From an uncultured Paludibaculum sp. (GTDB lineage: Bacteria; Acidobacteriota; Terriglobia; Bryobacterales; Bryobacteraceae): a stretch of 64,000 bases of DNA. Positions within the stretch are counted from its first letter, which is position 1; each line of letters opens with the position of its first letter. The notes beneath the pieces are model-generated. The model was not told where the DNA came from. It worked only from the letters and a program-made list of their open reading frames with translations, and searched no databases. A program made the translations under genes and the position numbers. Of this stretch, positions 17,038 through 25,640 are shown in pieces. Location: assembly GCF_963665245.1 (NCBI RefSeq), contig NZ_OY762267.1, positions 372,001-436,000 on the forward strand, in the 5' to 3' direction.

Positions 17038-18252
17038 ATGGCCGCTGCTACACTGTGCATTGTGGACGCCCTTTCTTTTCTAGAGGCCCGGCGGGTCGTG
17101 CTGGAGCAGGTACGGGGCTCCCGCACCGTGCCCACGGTGGAGATCATACGGCTGGAAGAGGCCGCCGGCCGAGTGTTGGCCGAGGCTGCGATGGCCGATC
17201 GCGACTATCCACCGGCGCCACGATCGATGCGCGATGGGTTTGCCGTGCGTGCGGCGGATTTGCCGGGCACCTTGACGATTGTGGGCGAGGTGCGGGCCGG
17301 ACAGGCCGTGGATTGCCGGGTGGAGCCGGGCGAGGCGGTGGAGATCATGACGGGTGCATCGGTGCCGGACGGGGCCGATGCAGTGGTGATGATCGAGCAC
17401 ACGCAGGTGGCAGGGACTCGGGTGGACGTGCCAAAGGCCCTGGAGATGGGCGCAAACGTGAATCCGCGGGGACGCGACGCGCTGGCAGGCTCACTGATTC
17501 TGGACGCAGGCTGCCGGATGGGGTACGCGGAGATTGCGCTGCTGGCCTCCATAGGGCAAGCCGAAGTGGCCGTGTACCGGCGTCCGCGAGTCGCGATTCT
17601 GGCTACGGGGGATGAACTGGTGGAGGTGGATGTAGTGCCGGAGCCGCACCAGATCCGCAACTCCAACTCATGGTCGCTGGCCGCGCAGGTGATGCGGGCC
17701 GGGGGCGAGGCGGTGGTGCTTCCCGTGGCCGCGGATGAACTGGAGACAACCAAGGAGCTGATCGCCGAAGGGCTGGATTGTGACTTGCTGCTGTTGTCGG
17801 GCGGCGTGTCAGCCGGCAAGTACGACCTGGTGGAGACGGCGCTGGCATCGTTTGGCGCGGAGATCTACTTCGACCGGGTGCGGATCCAGCCAGGCCAGCC
17901 TTGTGTGTTTGGGCAGGCCAAGGGGACGTTTTTCTTTGGGCTGCCGGGGAATCCGGCATCGACGATGGTGTGTTTCGAGGTTTTCGCGCGGGCGGCACTG
18001 GAGTTGCTGGGCGGCCAGACTGAGCCGCTGCTGGCGATCACACAGGCCCAGCTGAAGGCTGCGTTCCGGCAGAAGCCGGGATTGACGCGGTTTCTGCCGG
18101 CGCGACTGGATGCAGCAGGACTGGTGACGGCTGTGGGCTGGTCTGGATCGGGCGATATCGCAGCGGTGACGCGGGCGAACGCCTATCTGGTGTCGGATCC
18201 GGAGAAGGAAGAGTATGCAGCCGGCGAGTGGATTGGAGTGATGGCGCGATGA
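17038..18252 (+). CDS. moeA: Molybdopterin molybdenumtransferase
   Basis: A 404-residue MoeA that inserts molybdate into adenylylated molybdopterin. Visible are SMRDGFAV and [20 protein letters not shown] of domains I-II, the MPT-binding-fold run [30 protein letters not shown] and [10 protein letters not shown] of domain III, and the C-terminal beta-barrel domain. The start is uncertain: a GTG at 17062 ([11 protein letters not shown]) fits the family's usual first residues as well as the ATG at 17038. The stop overlaps moaC as ATGA. First gene of the moeA-moaC-mogA operon. Confidence 0.93.
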   Translation: MAAATLCIVDALSFLEARRVVLEQVRGSRTVPTVEIIRLEEAAGRVLAEAAMADRDYPPAPRSMRDGFAVRAADLPGTLTIVGEVRAGQAVDCRVEPGEAVEIMTGASVPDGADAVVMIEHTQVAGTRVDVPKALEMGANVNPRGRDALAGSLILDAGCRMGYAEIALLASIGQAEVAVYRRPRVAILATGDELVEVDVVPEPHQIRNSNSWSLAAQVMRAGGEAVVLPVAADELETTKELIAEGLDCDLLLLSGGVSAGKYDLVETALASFGAEIYFDRVRIQPGQPCVFGQAKGTFFFGLPGNPASTMVCFEVFARAALELLGGQTEPLLAITQAQLKAAFRQKPGLTRFLPARLDAAGLVTAVGWSGSGDIAAVTRANAYLVSDPEKEEYAAGEWIGVMAR

Positions 18253-18719
18253 AGAAAAAGCAGAAGCTGTCGCACTATGACGATGCCGGGGTGGCCCGGA
18301 TGGTGGACGTCAGCGAGAAGACGGCCACGAAGCGAACGGCACGGGCGCGTGGGTTCGTTCGGATGAAGGCGGCGATGCTGAAGGCGCTGCCGGAGAACCC
18401 GAAGGGCAATCCGCTGGAGGTGGCGCGCATCGCGGGGGTAATGGCGGCCAAGCGGACGCATGAGCTGATTCCGCTGTGCCATCCGCTGGCGTTGTCACAC
18501 GTGGATGTGGATGCAGTGGTGAAGAAAGACGGGATTGCGCTGGAGGCGACGGTGTCGACGACGGGCCCGACGGGTGTCGAGATGGAGGCGCTGACGGCCG
18601 TGAGCGTGGCGGCGTTGACGATCTACGACATGACCAAGGCGCTGGACAAAGGGATCACGATCGAGCGGATCGAACTGATGGAGAAGACCGGCGGGAAGTC
18701 GGGGCACTACCGGCGATGA
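18249..18719 (+). CDS. moaC: Cyclic pyranopterin monophosphate synthase
   Basis: A 156-residue MoaC, the usual size. It converts the MoaA product into cyclic pyranopterin monophosphate. Diagnostic stretches are [51 protein letters not shown] and the C-terminal KTGGKSGHY. It starts in ATGA overlapping moeA and stops in ATGA overlapping mogA, so translation is coupled along the operon. MoaA is not in the window. Confidence 0.95.
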   Translation: MKKKQKLSHYDDAGVARMVDVSEKTATKRTARARGFVRMKAAMLKALPENPKGNPLEVARIAGVMAAKRTHELIPLCHPLALSHVDVDAVVKKDGIALEATVSTTGPTGVEMEALTAVSVAALTIYDMTKALDKGITIERIELMEKTGGKSGHYRR

Positions 18720-19210
18720 TCGAGGTGGCGGTTCTTACGATTTCCGATTCGACCTTCGCGGGAACGAGGGAGGATTTGTCGGGGCCGGCACTGGCGGCAC
18801 TGTGCGCGGAACAAGGCTGGATGGTGGTGCACCGGCAAGTATTGCCGGACGACGCGGAACAGATCCGGGCGTCGCTGGAGGTTCTGAGCACGCGGTGCAA
18901 CCTGATTCTGACTACGGGTGGGACGGGTGTTGCGGCTCGGGATGTGACTCCGGAGGCGACGCGGGCGGTGCTGGAGAAGGAGTTGCCCGGATTGGCGGAA
19001 CTGATGAGAACAGAAGGGCTTAAGTATACCCGAAGGGCCGTTTTGTCACGGGGTCTGGCAGGAACGCGGGGGCAGTGTCTGATTGTGAATGTGCCGGGGT
19101 CGCCGAAGGGTGCCCGGCAGTCGATGGATGCTATCTTGGATCTGGTGCCACACGTTGTGGATTTGCTGGCGGGCCAGACCGCGCACGCAGAGGATACGAA
19201 ACGCCCGTGA
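18716..19210 (+). CDS. mogA: Molybdopterin adenylyltransferase, MogA/MoaB family
   Basis: A 164-residue protein of the MoCF-binding fold. [18 protein letters not shown], the nucleotide-binding [20 protein letters not shown], and [18 protein letters not shown] are characteristic. It adenylylates molybdopterin before MoeA acts. MogA and MoaB are hard to separate by eye, so the symbol is a best choice. It begins inside the moaC stop (ATGA at 18716-18719). A GTGA at 19207-19210 could couple it to the next gene. Confidence 0.9.
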   Translation: MIEVAVLTISDSTFAGTREDLSGPALAALCAEQGWMVVHRQVLPDDAEQIRASLEVLSTRCNLILTTGGTGVAARDVTPEATRAVLEKELPGLAELMRTEGLKYTRRAVLSRGLAGTRGQCLIVNVPGSPKGARQSMDAILDLVPHVVDLLAGQTAHAEDTKRP

Positions 19211-19230
19211 GCCGTGAGGCATCCAACTCT

Positions 19231-20412
19231 ATGATGAGAATCGTCCTTTCCATCGTCCTTTTGGGCCTGCTGCCGATGCTGCCGGCGCAAACACCGTCGC
19301 AGCCGAGGGTTATGCCGGGGACCCCGGCGCCTAAGTCGGAGGAGCAGAAGCGAGTGGCGCCTGGGACGCCGGCTCCGAAGGCGGAAGCGCCCAAGGACGA
19401 GGGGCAGCAGGTGGATGATAGCGGCTTCACCATTCAGACCCAGGTTCAGGTGGTGCTGGTTCCAACCACCGTTACGGATAAGAAGGGCCACACCGTTAAC
19501 GGTTTGAAACCGCAGGATTTCGTCCTGTTGGACAACGACAAGCAACAGCAGATCAGCCGGGACGTGACGTTTTTGCCTCTGTCGATGGTGGTGTGCATCC
19601 AGCGCAGCAGCAATGTGGATATGGTGCTGCCCAAGATCAAGCAGATGGGCTATGTGATGCACGACCTGATGATCGGGCAGGACGGCGAGGCGGCCATCAT
19701 CGGGTTTGACCACCGGGTGGATGTGCTGCAGGGCTTCACGAACGATGCGGAGAAGATCAACGCGGCGGTGGAGAAACTGAAGCCGGGGAGCCGGACGAGC
19801 CGGCTGAACGATTCGATCCAGATGGCGGCACGCATGTTGCGGTCGAAGAAGGACCGGCGCAAGTCGATTCTGATGATTTCGGAGACGATGGACCGCTCGA
19901 GCGAAGCCAAGGTAAAGGAAGTCGCGACGGAGCTTCAGATCTACAACATCGACGTGTACACCCTGAATATCAGCCGCCTGATCACGCGATTTACTGAGAA
20001 GCCGGGCGTTCCGCGGCCTGATCCGTTCCCGCCGGCGGCGCGGCCGATGCCCGGAGTCATGGCGAACGATCCGACGACGCAGAGCCAGGTGTATGGGACG
20101 CCGGGCTACGGAGTAGACTTTGTGCCGGCGATCGAGGAGATCTTCACAGCGACGAAGGCGATCTTCGTGAAAAATCCGGCGGAAGTGTATACGCAGTTCA
20201 CGGGCGGACGCGAGTATTCGTTCATGTCCCAGAAAGACCTGGAGAATGCCATTGAGGCCATCGGCTCGGAGATTCGTGCCCAGTATATTTTGTCGTATTC
20301 GCCGAATAACAAGATCGAGGGCGGGTTCCACAAGATCAAGGTGACGGTGAACCGGCCGGGGTTGAAGGTGCGGACGCGGCCAGGGTACTGGATGGCCGGA
20401 GTTCCGAACTAA
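19231..20412 (+). CDS. Secreted VWFA-related acidobacterial protein
   Basis: A 393-residue protein with a signal peptide (MMRIVLSIVLLGLLPMLPAQ) and a Pro/Ala/Lys-rich linker carrying two copies of PGTPAPK (about 30-60). The core follows: VPTTVTDKKGHTVNGLKPQDFVLLDN, then a von Willebrand A-like domain (about 120-330). This matches the acidobacterial VWFA-related family, presumed extracellular and adhesive. A metal-binding MIDAS DxSxS is not obvious. Start alternatives: ATG at 19231 or 19234, or GTG at 19207, which overlaps the mogA stop as GTGA and could couple translation but lengthens the signal. Confidence 0.85.
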   Translation: MMRIVLSIVLLGLLPMLPAQTPSQPRVMPGTPAPKSEEQKRVAPGTPAPKAEAPKDEGQQVDDSGFTIQTQVQVVLVPTTVTDKKGHTVNGLKPQDFVLLDNDKQQQISRDVTFLPLSMVVCIQRSSNVDMVLPKIKQMGYVMHDLMIGQDGEAAIIGFDHRVDVLQGFTNDAEKINAAVEKLKPGSRTSRLNDSIQMAARMLRSKKDRRKSILMISETMDRSSEAKVKEVATELQIYNIDVYTLNISRLITRFTEKPGVPRPDPFPPAARPMPGVMANDPTTQSQVYGTPGYGVDFVPAIEEIFTATKAIFVKNPAEVYTQFTGGREYSFMSQKDLENAIEAIGSEIRAQYILSYSPNNKIEGGFHKIKVTVNRPGLKVRTRPGYWMAGVPN

Positions 20413-20581
20413 GGGGACCAGTGGGATAGCCATTCGGGGTGGCGCGTTTACGTCCGGCGCGACGCGCGCCCGCTCTTTGCCAATCGCGGTTCGCAACGTG
20501 GCGCAGATCTCTCGCTGACGGGCAGCGTTCGTGGCGAGGACTGCTGTGAAGGCGCGCAGGTGGCCCCTCACTTACTCGGAA
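20413..20581. repeat. Gene-free gap with degenerate repeat remnants
   Basis: A 169-base gap between convergent genes. ATCGCGGTTCGCAACGTGGC (about 20479-20498) is a variant of motifs in 8554-9018. The rest is GC-rich sequence with no gene. It fits the same eroded intergenic repeat family. Confidence 0.45.
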
Positions 20582-21835
20582 TCAAGTTCCCGCGTGGAAT
20601 TCGATTGCGCCAAAACTGACTACGCTTTCCTGGTCGATGTTCCATTGTTCGTAGTGCCGCAGGCGGCCACGGGCCTGCGGGACCACATTCAGGAACGTGT
20701 AGAAGGGGGCACTGCCGCACCACTTGAGGTCGTCGTGTTCCGGTTGGACGCGATCCCAGAAGCCGCGGGCGTCGCCCAGCGTCAGTTGCTCGATGCGCTC
20801 CTTGTCACGGGCCGCGACAGCCAGCATTTCGCCGGTGTGGGCTTCGGCCGAGAGTTCGTCGCCGTAGCGGCGGCCGATGTGGGCCATGTCGACGCCCAGC
20901 ACCCAGCGGAGGCGATCCCCTTCCCGGCTTTGCATTTCTCCCAAGGCGTCGAAGAACTCGCGCACGCCGTCGTCGTCCTCGGGCTTACCACCGAGGTACA
21001 GGCTGTGAGCGAAGGGGCCGCAGAGGATGGGCAGAATCTTCACATCCGGACCGTAGATCGACTGCAAGAAGACGATCTGGAACTCAATGGAATGCTCGAT
21101 CGCATGGCAGTAGTCTTCCATGCGAACGGCCAACGTGGCCTTGGCAGCGAGGCGGTCGACGAGGTCGAGTTGCGTTTGAGCTGTTCCGAACGGAGTGACG
21201 AACTGCTTGCGGGTGAGGCCGAAGGTTTCGGGTTGGCCGTAGTGGGAGGTACCGAGGACGACGAAGGTCTTCTCGGCGAGGTCCGGAGTGAGGGCTTTAT
21301 AGGCCGAGCGGTAGGAGTCCCAGCCGCCATCAGGGCTGACGTGAGGTGCGGCGATGCCCAGCAAGCCGTTGGAGTGGGCAGCGACGGAAGCGGCTGCGCC
21401 CAGCATGTTCTCGGACATCCAGGCGGCGAGTTCGTCGCGATCGCCGGGATAGCCGCCGTTGGCGTGGGCGGGTTCGCGGACGGGCGCCTCGGCAAATGCC
21501 TGCTCAGTGGCCGCGCGGATCTCGTCGAAGCGGTCGCCCTCGAGGAAGCCGGCCTGATCGAGCGAATCGAGCAGGTGGCGCTGGAGTTCGCCAACGCGGA
21601 CGTCGCCGGTCATGTCGAGCAGGACCCGGCACATTTCGTCATCGGTCTGCTCGCCGTCAAACATGGACAGGACCGGCACGAGGGGCGGCGGGACGATGAG
21701 CGTGACGTCGGAATAGTGGAAGGGGTCACGGATCAGCAGGCCCGGCCGGTCTTCGACGGGAGATGGCATGAAGTCGAGGTCCATGCGCAGGCGCGGTAGA
21801 GGTTTGGACACCACTCCATCATAATGAGATTTCAT
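20582..21835 (-). CDS. MEMO-family protein (AmmeMemoRadiSam system protein B)
   Basis: A 417-residue protein. The C-terminal two thirds is the MEMO domain with its metal-site-like histidines in AAPHVSPDGGW, VLGTSHYGQPETFGLT, EHSIEFQIVFLQ and GVDMAHIGRRYGDE. The N-terminal ~110 residues (LLIRDPFHYSDVTLIVPP) are an extra domain seen in bacterial relatives. No AMMECR1 or radical-SAM partner is in the window. The start is uncertain: ATG at 21835, GTG at 21811 or ATG at 21784. The first would share the CATG at 21833-21836 with the divergent SDR start. The biochemical role of the family is still poorly defined. Confidence 0.8.
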   Translation of the reverse strand: MKSHYDGVVSKPLPRLRMDLDFMPSPVEDRPGLLIRDPFHYSDVTLIVPPPLVPVLSMFDGEQTDDEMCRVLLDMTGDVRVGELQRHLLDSLDQAGFLEGDRFDEIRAATEQAFAEAPVREPAHANGGYPGDRDELAAWMSENMLGAAASVAAHSNGLLGIAAPHVSPDGGWDSYRSAYKALTPDLAEKTFVVLGTSHYGQPETFGLTRKQFVTPFGTAQTQLDLVDRLAAKATLAVRMEDYCHAIEHSIEFQIVFLQSIYGPDVKILPILCGPFAHSLYLGGKPEDDDGVREFFDALGEMQSREGDRLRWVLGVDMAHIGRRYGDELSAEAHTGEMLAVAARDKERIEQLTLGDARGFWDRVQPEHDDLKWCGSAPFYTFLNVVPQARGRLRHYEQWNIDQESVVSFGAIEFHAGT

Positions 21836-22520
21836 GAAGCTGCTTTTAGGCAAGACCATACTCATTACGGGTGCGACCGGCGGATTGGGTGAAGCCGTGA
21901 CGGCGGCATTCGTGGAAGCAGGCGCTTTTGTCGCGGCGTCGGCGCGAAAGGTGGATAGCTCAAGTCCCGCGCAACTGGCGGTGCCCGCGGACCTGACAAC
22001 GGCGGAGGGCGCCGAGGCAGCGGTAAGGACGGTGCTGGAGGCACGCGGGCAGTTGGATGGGGTGGTGCATGTGCTGGGCGGGTTTGCGACCGACGGCGAG
22101 ACGCAGGATACGTCGGAACAGACATGGGACAAAATGTTTGCGCTGAATACACGGTCGCCGTTCCTGGTATTCAGGGCAGCGCTGAAGCCGATGCGCGTGG
22201 CGGGCCGAGGACGAATTATCGCAGTGGGTTCGCGGGCCGGCGAGGTGCATCCTGCCGGGCTGGCGGCCTATGCTGCCTCGAAGGCGGCGCTGCACTCGCT
22301 GGTTCAAGTGATCGCGGCGGAGAACAAGTTCACGGGCATCACGGCGAACGTGGTGCTGCCATCGACGATCGATACGGCGGTGAACCGGGCGGCCATGCCG
22401 GACGCGGATTTTCTACATTGGGTGCGGCCGGAGTCGATTGCGGGGCTGCTGGTGTGGCTGGCGTCCGATGCGTCGGCCGATGTGAGCGGTGCGTTGATTC
22501 CTGTTTACGGAAAGGCATAA
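21834..22520 (+). CDS. SDR oxidoreductase, dihydropteridine-reductase-like
   Basis: A 228-residue short-chain dehydrogenase. The NAD(P) motif is TGATGGLG (about 13-20), and the catalytic YxxxK is YAASKAAL. Near the C-terminus, LPSTIDTAVNRAAMPDADFLHW strongly resembles the corresponding stretch of animal quinonoid dihydropteridine reductase ([22 protein letters not shown] from memory). It is followed after 3 bases by pterin-4a-carbinolamine dehydratase, the partner enzyme in pterin recycling. The combination makes a dihydropteridine reductase role plausible, although many SDRs of this size have unknown substrates. Confidence 0.8.
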   Translation: MKLLLGKTILITGATGGLGEAVTAAFVEAGAFVAASARKVDSSSPAQLAVPADLTTAEGAEAAVRTVLEARGQLDGVVHVLGGFATDGETQDTSEQTWDKMFALNTRSPFLVFRAALKPMRVAGRGRIIAVGSRAGEVHPAGLAAYAASKAALHSLVQVIAAENKFTGITANVVLPSTIDTAVNRAAMPDADFLHWVRPESIAGLLVWLASDASADVSGALIPVYGKA

Positions 22521-22523
22521 CGC

Positions 22524-22814
22524 GTGAAGAAACTCACGGCGAAGCAAGTGAAAGCCGGCCTGGTGGGACTGTCAGGCTGGACGGTGGTGGATGGGAAACT
22601 GCATAGGGCGTATGAATTCCCGGACTTCACGCACGCCTTCGGGTTCATGGCCACCGCGGCTACGGCCATTGAGAAACTGAATCATCATCCGGAGTGGTTC
22701 AACGTGTACAACCGCGTGGTGGTGGACCTGTCGACACACGATGCGGGTGGGATCACGGAAAAGGATCTGGAGCTGGCCGCGTTGTTGGAATCGTTCGCAA
22801 AGAAACTGCAATGA
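22524..22814 (+). CDS. Pterin-4a-carbinolamine dehydratase
   Basis: A 96-residue PCD/DCoH-family protein of normal length. The conserved active-site stretch is EKLNHHPEWFNVYNRVVVDLSTHDAGGIT, with the paired histidines at about 54-55 and the later His. It dehydrates 4a-hydroxytetrahydrobiopterin after aromatic hydroxylase turnover. The start is the GTG at 22524, 3 bases after the SDR stop. The stop lies in ATGA overlapping the next gene. No aromatic amino acid hydroxylase is visible in the window, so the hydroxylase it serves is unknown. Confidence 0.92.
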   Translation: MKKLTAKQVKAGLVGLSGWTVVDGKLHRAYEFPDFTHAFGFMATAATAIEKLNHHPEWFNVYNRVVVDLSTHDAGGITEKDLELAALLESFAKKLQ

Positions 22815-25138
22815 AGACACAGATGCTAATGCCGCTCATGGCATTGACCGCTGCCGTGGCGCTGGCGCAGACGCCGGCGATGTACTCGGCATCGCCCGAT
22901 ATCGACCGCGCCATTGAAGACGCGATCAAGGAAGAGCGGATTCCCGGAGCGGTGTGCCTGGTGGGACAGCCGGGGAAGATCCTCCACTTCAAGGCGTATG
23001 GAAACCGGGCGCTGGTGCCGAGCAAAGAGGCGATGACGCTGGACACCATCTTCGACGCGGCGTCGTTGACGAAGGTGGTGGCTACGACGTCGTCGATCAT
23101 GAAGCTGTTCGACGAGGGGCGGATCCGGCTGAACGACAAGGTCACCGTCTATCTGCCGGAGTTCCAGGGCGGCAAGAGCGACATCACCGTGAGGCAGTTG
23201 ATGACGCACTTCTCGGGACTGCGGCCCGATCTGACGTTGACGCCGGAGTGGTCGGGGTACGACACAGGCATCCAGAAGGCATTGGCGGACAAGCCGGTGG
23301 CCGAACCGGGTGAGCGGATGATCTACTCCGATATCAACTACGAGTTACTGGGTGAGATTGTCCACAAGGTGAGTGGGGTCCCCCTGGACGAGTATGCACG
23401 GAACGAGATCTTCCTGCCGTTGGGGATGAAGGAATCCATGTTCAATCCGCCGGCGGAGTGGCGGCCACGGATCGCGCCGACGGAGATGTGGAAGGGCGCG
23501 GTGCTGCGGGGCGTGGTACACGATCCGACGGCGCGGTTCATGGGCGGAGTGGCGGGCCACGCGGGCCTGTTCACGACGGCGATGGATCTGGCAAGATTCG
23601 CTACCTTCATGCTGAATCTGGGCCGCATTGAGGGAGCGCAAGTCGTGTCCCCGTTGACGGTGAGGAAGTTCACCGAGCCACAGACTCCGCCGCTACAGAC
23701 GACGATGCGCGGTTTGGGCTGGGACATCGACTCGCCGTTCTCAGGCAATCGGGGCGAGTTGTTCCCAATTGGCAGCTATGGGCACACCGGGTTCACGGGC
23801 ACCTCCCTGTGGATCGATCCGTACACGAAGACGTACGTGATTCTGCTGGCCAATAGCGTGCACCCGAATCTGCGGCCGGCGATTACGTCGTTACGCGGGC
23901 GGGTGGCGACCATCGCGGCGGCGGCGGCGGGGATCGACGTCCAGGACGTGACGCTTACTGGATTCAACGAGTTGCTGCCGGCGCGAGCGGTGGGACGGAC
24001 GGCCGAAACATTAACAGGCATTGATGTTCTGGTGCAGGAGAAGTTCGCGCGACTTGCCGGAAAGCGGGTGGGGCTGATCACGAACCACACAGGGCTTACG
24101 CGCGCTGGTGGGCGAAATATCGACGCGATGTTGTCGGGCGGCGTGAAATTGACGGCGCTGTTCTCGCCGGAGCACGGGATTTCCGGCAAGGAGGATCAGG
24201 AGAACGTCGCGAATGCGCGGGATGAGAAGACGGGGCTGCCAGTTTACAGTCTTTACAAAGGCGAAGATCGAACGCCGGGCAAGTCCGTACTAAAGGGCAT
24301 TGACGTACTAGTATTTGATATCCAGGATATCGGCACGCGATTCTATACATATCCGTCCACAATGAGGAACGCGATGCAGGCCGCTGCGGCGGCGAAGATC
24401 CCGATTCTGGTACTGGACCGGCCGGACCCAATCACGGGTCTGCATGTGGAAGGGCCACTGCTGGAGAAGGACAAGCTCTCCTTTGTGGGCTGCAGTACAC
24501 TTCCGCTGCGGCATGGGATGACGATGGGGGAGTTAGCCCGCTTTCTGAACGAGGAAGATGGAATTCACGCCCAGTTGGAGGTTGTGAAACTGAAGAATTG
24601 GCGGCGGGCAGACTGGTTTGATGCCACAACCCTGGAGTGGGTGGACCCGTCGCCGAATATGCGGAGCCTGAATGCGGCGCTATTGTATCCAGGGATCGGC
24701 ATGCTGGAGTACTCGAAGAACTACTCAGTAGGCCGGGGGACGGACGCTCCATTCGAACAGGTGGGTGCGGATTGGATCAATGGACCGGCGTTGGCTGCCT
24801 ATCTGAACCACCGGCAGGTGCCGGGGGTACGGTTTTACGCAACACGATTCACGCCAACTGCTTCAAATCTCAAGGGTAAGGTGGTGCAGGGGGTACGATT
24901 CGTGATTCTGGACCGGGAGGGGTTTTCGTCGCTGCGGCTGGGGCTGGAAGTGGCGGTCGCCCTGCAAAAACTGTATCCGGGAAAGATCGACCTGCCGTTG
25001 AACCGGAATCTCATTGGGTCGACGGAAGTTATTGAAGCGATAGGGCGGGCGGAAGACCCGCGAAATCTCGAGCCTCGACTGCAGGAAGAATTGCAGCCGT
25101 TTCTGGAGAAGCGGGCCAAGTATCTGCTGTACCGGTAG
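22811..25138 (+). CDS. Fusion of serine beta-lactamase-like hydrolase and NamZ (DUF1343)
   Basis: A 775-residue exported protein. A signal peptide (1-20) is followed by a beta-lactamase/PBP-like domain (about 25-390) with S85-L-T-K88, a Tyr motif YSD in MIYSDINYELLG, and HTG in YGHTGFTGTS in place of KTG. From about 410 to the end comes a complete DUF1343 domain (KRVGLITNHTGLT, LFSPEHGISG, LVFDIQDIGTRFYTYP, LDRPDPITG). DUF1343 includes NamZ, an exo-N-acetylmuramidase. In Bacillus subtilis its gene neighbours amiE, whose product is a beta-lactamase-family muramyl-alanine amidase. The fusion therefore suggests a bifunctional enzyme for muropeptide recovery. It starts in ATGA overlapping the PCD gene. 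Confidence 0.85.
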   Translation: MKTQMLMPLMALTAAVALAQTPAMYSASPDIDRAIEDAIKEERIPGAVCLVGQPGKILHFKAYGNRALVPSKEAMTLDTIFDAASLTKVVATTSSIMKLFDEGRIRLNDKVTVYLPEFQGGKSDITVRQLMTHFSGLRPDLTLTPEWSGYDTGIQKALADKPVAEPGERMIYSDINYELLGEIVHKVSGVPLDEYARNEIFLPLGMKESMFNPPAEWRPRIAPTEMWKGAVLRGVVHDPTARFMGGVAGHAGLFTTAMDLARFATFMLNLGRIEGAQVVSPLTVRKFTEPQTPPLQTTMRGLGWDIDSPFSGNRGELFPIGSYGHTGFTGTSLWIDPYTKTYVILLANSVHPNLRPAITSLRGRVATIAAAAAGIDVQDVTLTGFNELLPARAVGRTAETLTGIDVLVQEKFARLAGKRVGLITNHTGLTRAGGRNIDAMLSGGVKLTALFSPEHGISGKEDQENVANARDEKTGLPVYSLYKGEDRTPGKSVLKGIDVLVFDIQDIGTRFYTYPSTMRNAMQAAAAAKIPILVLDRPDPITGLHVEGPLLEKDKLSFVGCSTLPLRHGMTMGELARFLNEEDGIHAQLEVVKLKNWRRADWFDATTLEWVDPSPNMRSLNAALLYPGIGMLEYSKNYSVGRGTDAPFEQVGADWINGPALAAYLNHRQVPGVRFYATRFTPTASNLKGKVVQGVRFVILDREGFSSLRLGLEVAVALQKLYPGKIDLPLNRNLIGSTEVIEAIGRAEDPRNLEPRLQEELQPFLEKRAKYLLYR

Positions 25139-25160
25139 CGGATCGATGGGTGAGGAGACG

Positions 25161-25205
25161 ACAAACGGGGCTGGGCCGCTGAATCAGCGACCTAACCCCG
25201 TTTGG
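25161..25205 (+). terminator. Stem-loop between convergent genes
   Basis: CAAACGGGG at about 25162-25170 is complementary to CCCCGTTTG at 25196-25204, with a 25-base loop that contains a smaller GCTGA/TCAGC hairpin. The T run on the + side is weak (TTTGGTTCTC). It lies between the ends of the NamZ fusion and the leftward AT-hook gene and could serve both. Confidence 0.65.
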
Positions 25206-25233
25206 TTCTCCTCCAAAATAAGGACATTCGTAC

Positions 25234-25461
25234 CTATTCGGCCGGCTGGCTGGCCGACTTGGGCGGACGGCCGCGCCGCTTAGGAGCGACCACTACTTTC
25301 TCGTCTACTTTCTTCTTGTTGATTGCCGCCATCCAGGCTGGAGGGCGCCCACGCCTCTTGCCCTGGCCCCGCGCCAGGCGTTCGAGGGTTAGAATTGCTT
25401 CCTCAATCGCCTCGCGTTCCTGGCGTAAGTCCGCCAACATTTTCATTACGTCCATTGTCAT
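25234..25461 (-). CDS. Small AT-hook protein
   Basis: A 75-residue protein. A helical N-terminus (MKMLADLRQEREAIEEAILTLERLARG, likely a coiled coil for dimerisation) is followed by two identical AT-hook motifs, KRRGRPP, at 35-41 and 61-67, joined by a Lys-rich linker. AT-hooks insert into the minor groove of AT-rich DNA, so it could be a nucleoid or regulatory protein. The ATG at 25461 has GGGAG just upstream. A promoter and two palindromic sites lie upstream (25508-25610). I do not know a characterised homolog, but small proteins of this kind recur in Acidobacteria. Confidence 0.75.
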   Translation of the reverse strand: MTMDVMKMLADLRQEREAIEEAILTLERLARGQGKRRGRPPAWMAAINKKKVDEKVVVAPKRRGRPPKSASQPAE

Positions 25462-25507
25462 GCTCCCTGCGTTTCTGACCCGGCTGGATTGATGTCTGAC
25501 TTCGAGG

Positions 25508-25610
25508 CAGTTCTGAAATCGGAACAGAACTGACCTCCAGTCCAGGTCTACTCGCTGTTGTACCCCATTTTCTGCTAGGAAACAAGATTCTTGTTCTGAA
25601 AACAGAACAA
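25508..25610 (-). promoter_or_regulatory. Candidate promoter with two related palindromes
   Basis: Reading leftward, TTGTTT (25585-25580) and TACAAC (25562-25557) are separated by 17 bases, a fair sigma-70 pair. Upstream is the perfect palindrome TTGTTCTG-AAAA-CAGAACAA (25591-25610). Downstream is a second one, CAGTTCTG at 25508-25515 and CAGAACTG at 25525-25532 with a 9-base centre. Both share TTCTG...CAGAA half-sites, and AACAGAAC recurs directly at 25523-25530 and 25601-25608. One dimeric regulator could bind both. The regulator is unknown. Confidence 0.55.
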
Positions 25611-25640
25611 AAGTTCAAAAGGGAGGTGATTGGGGGTGGT

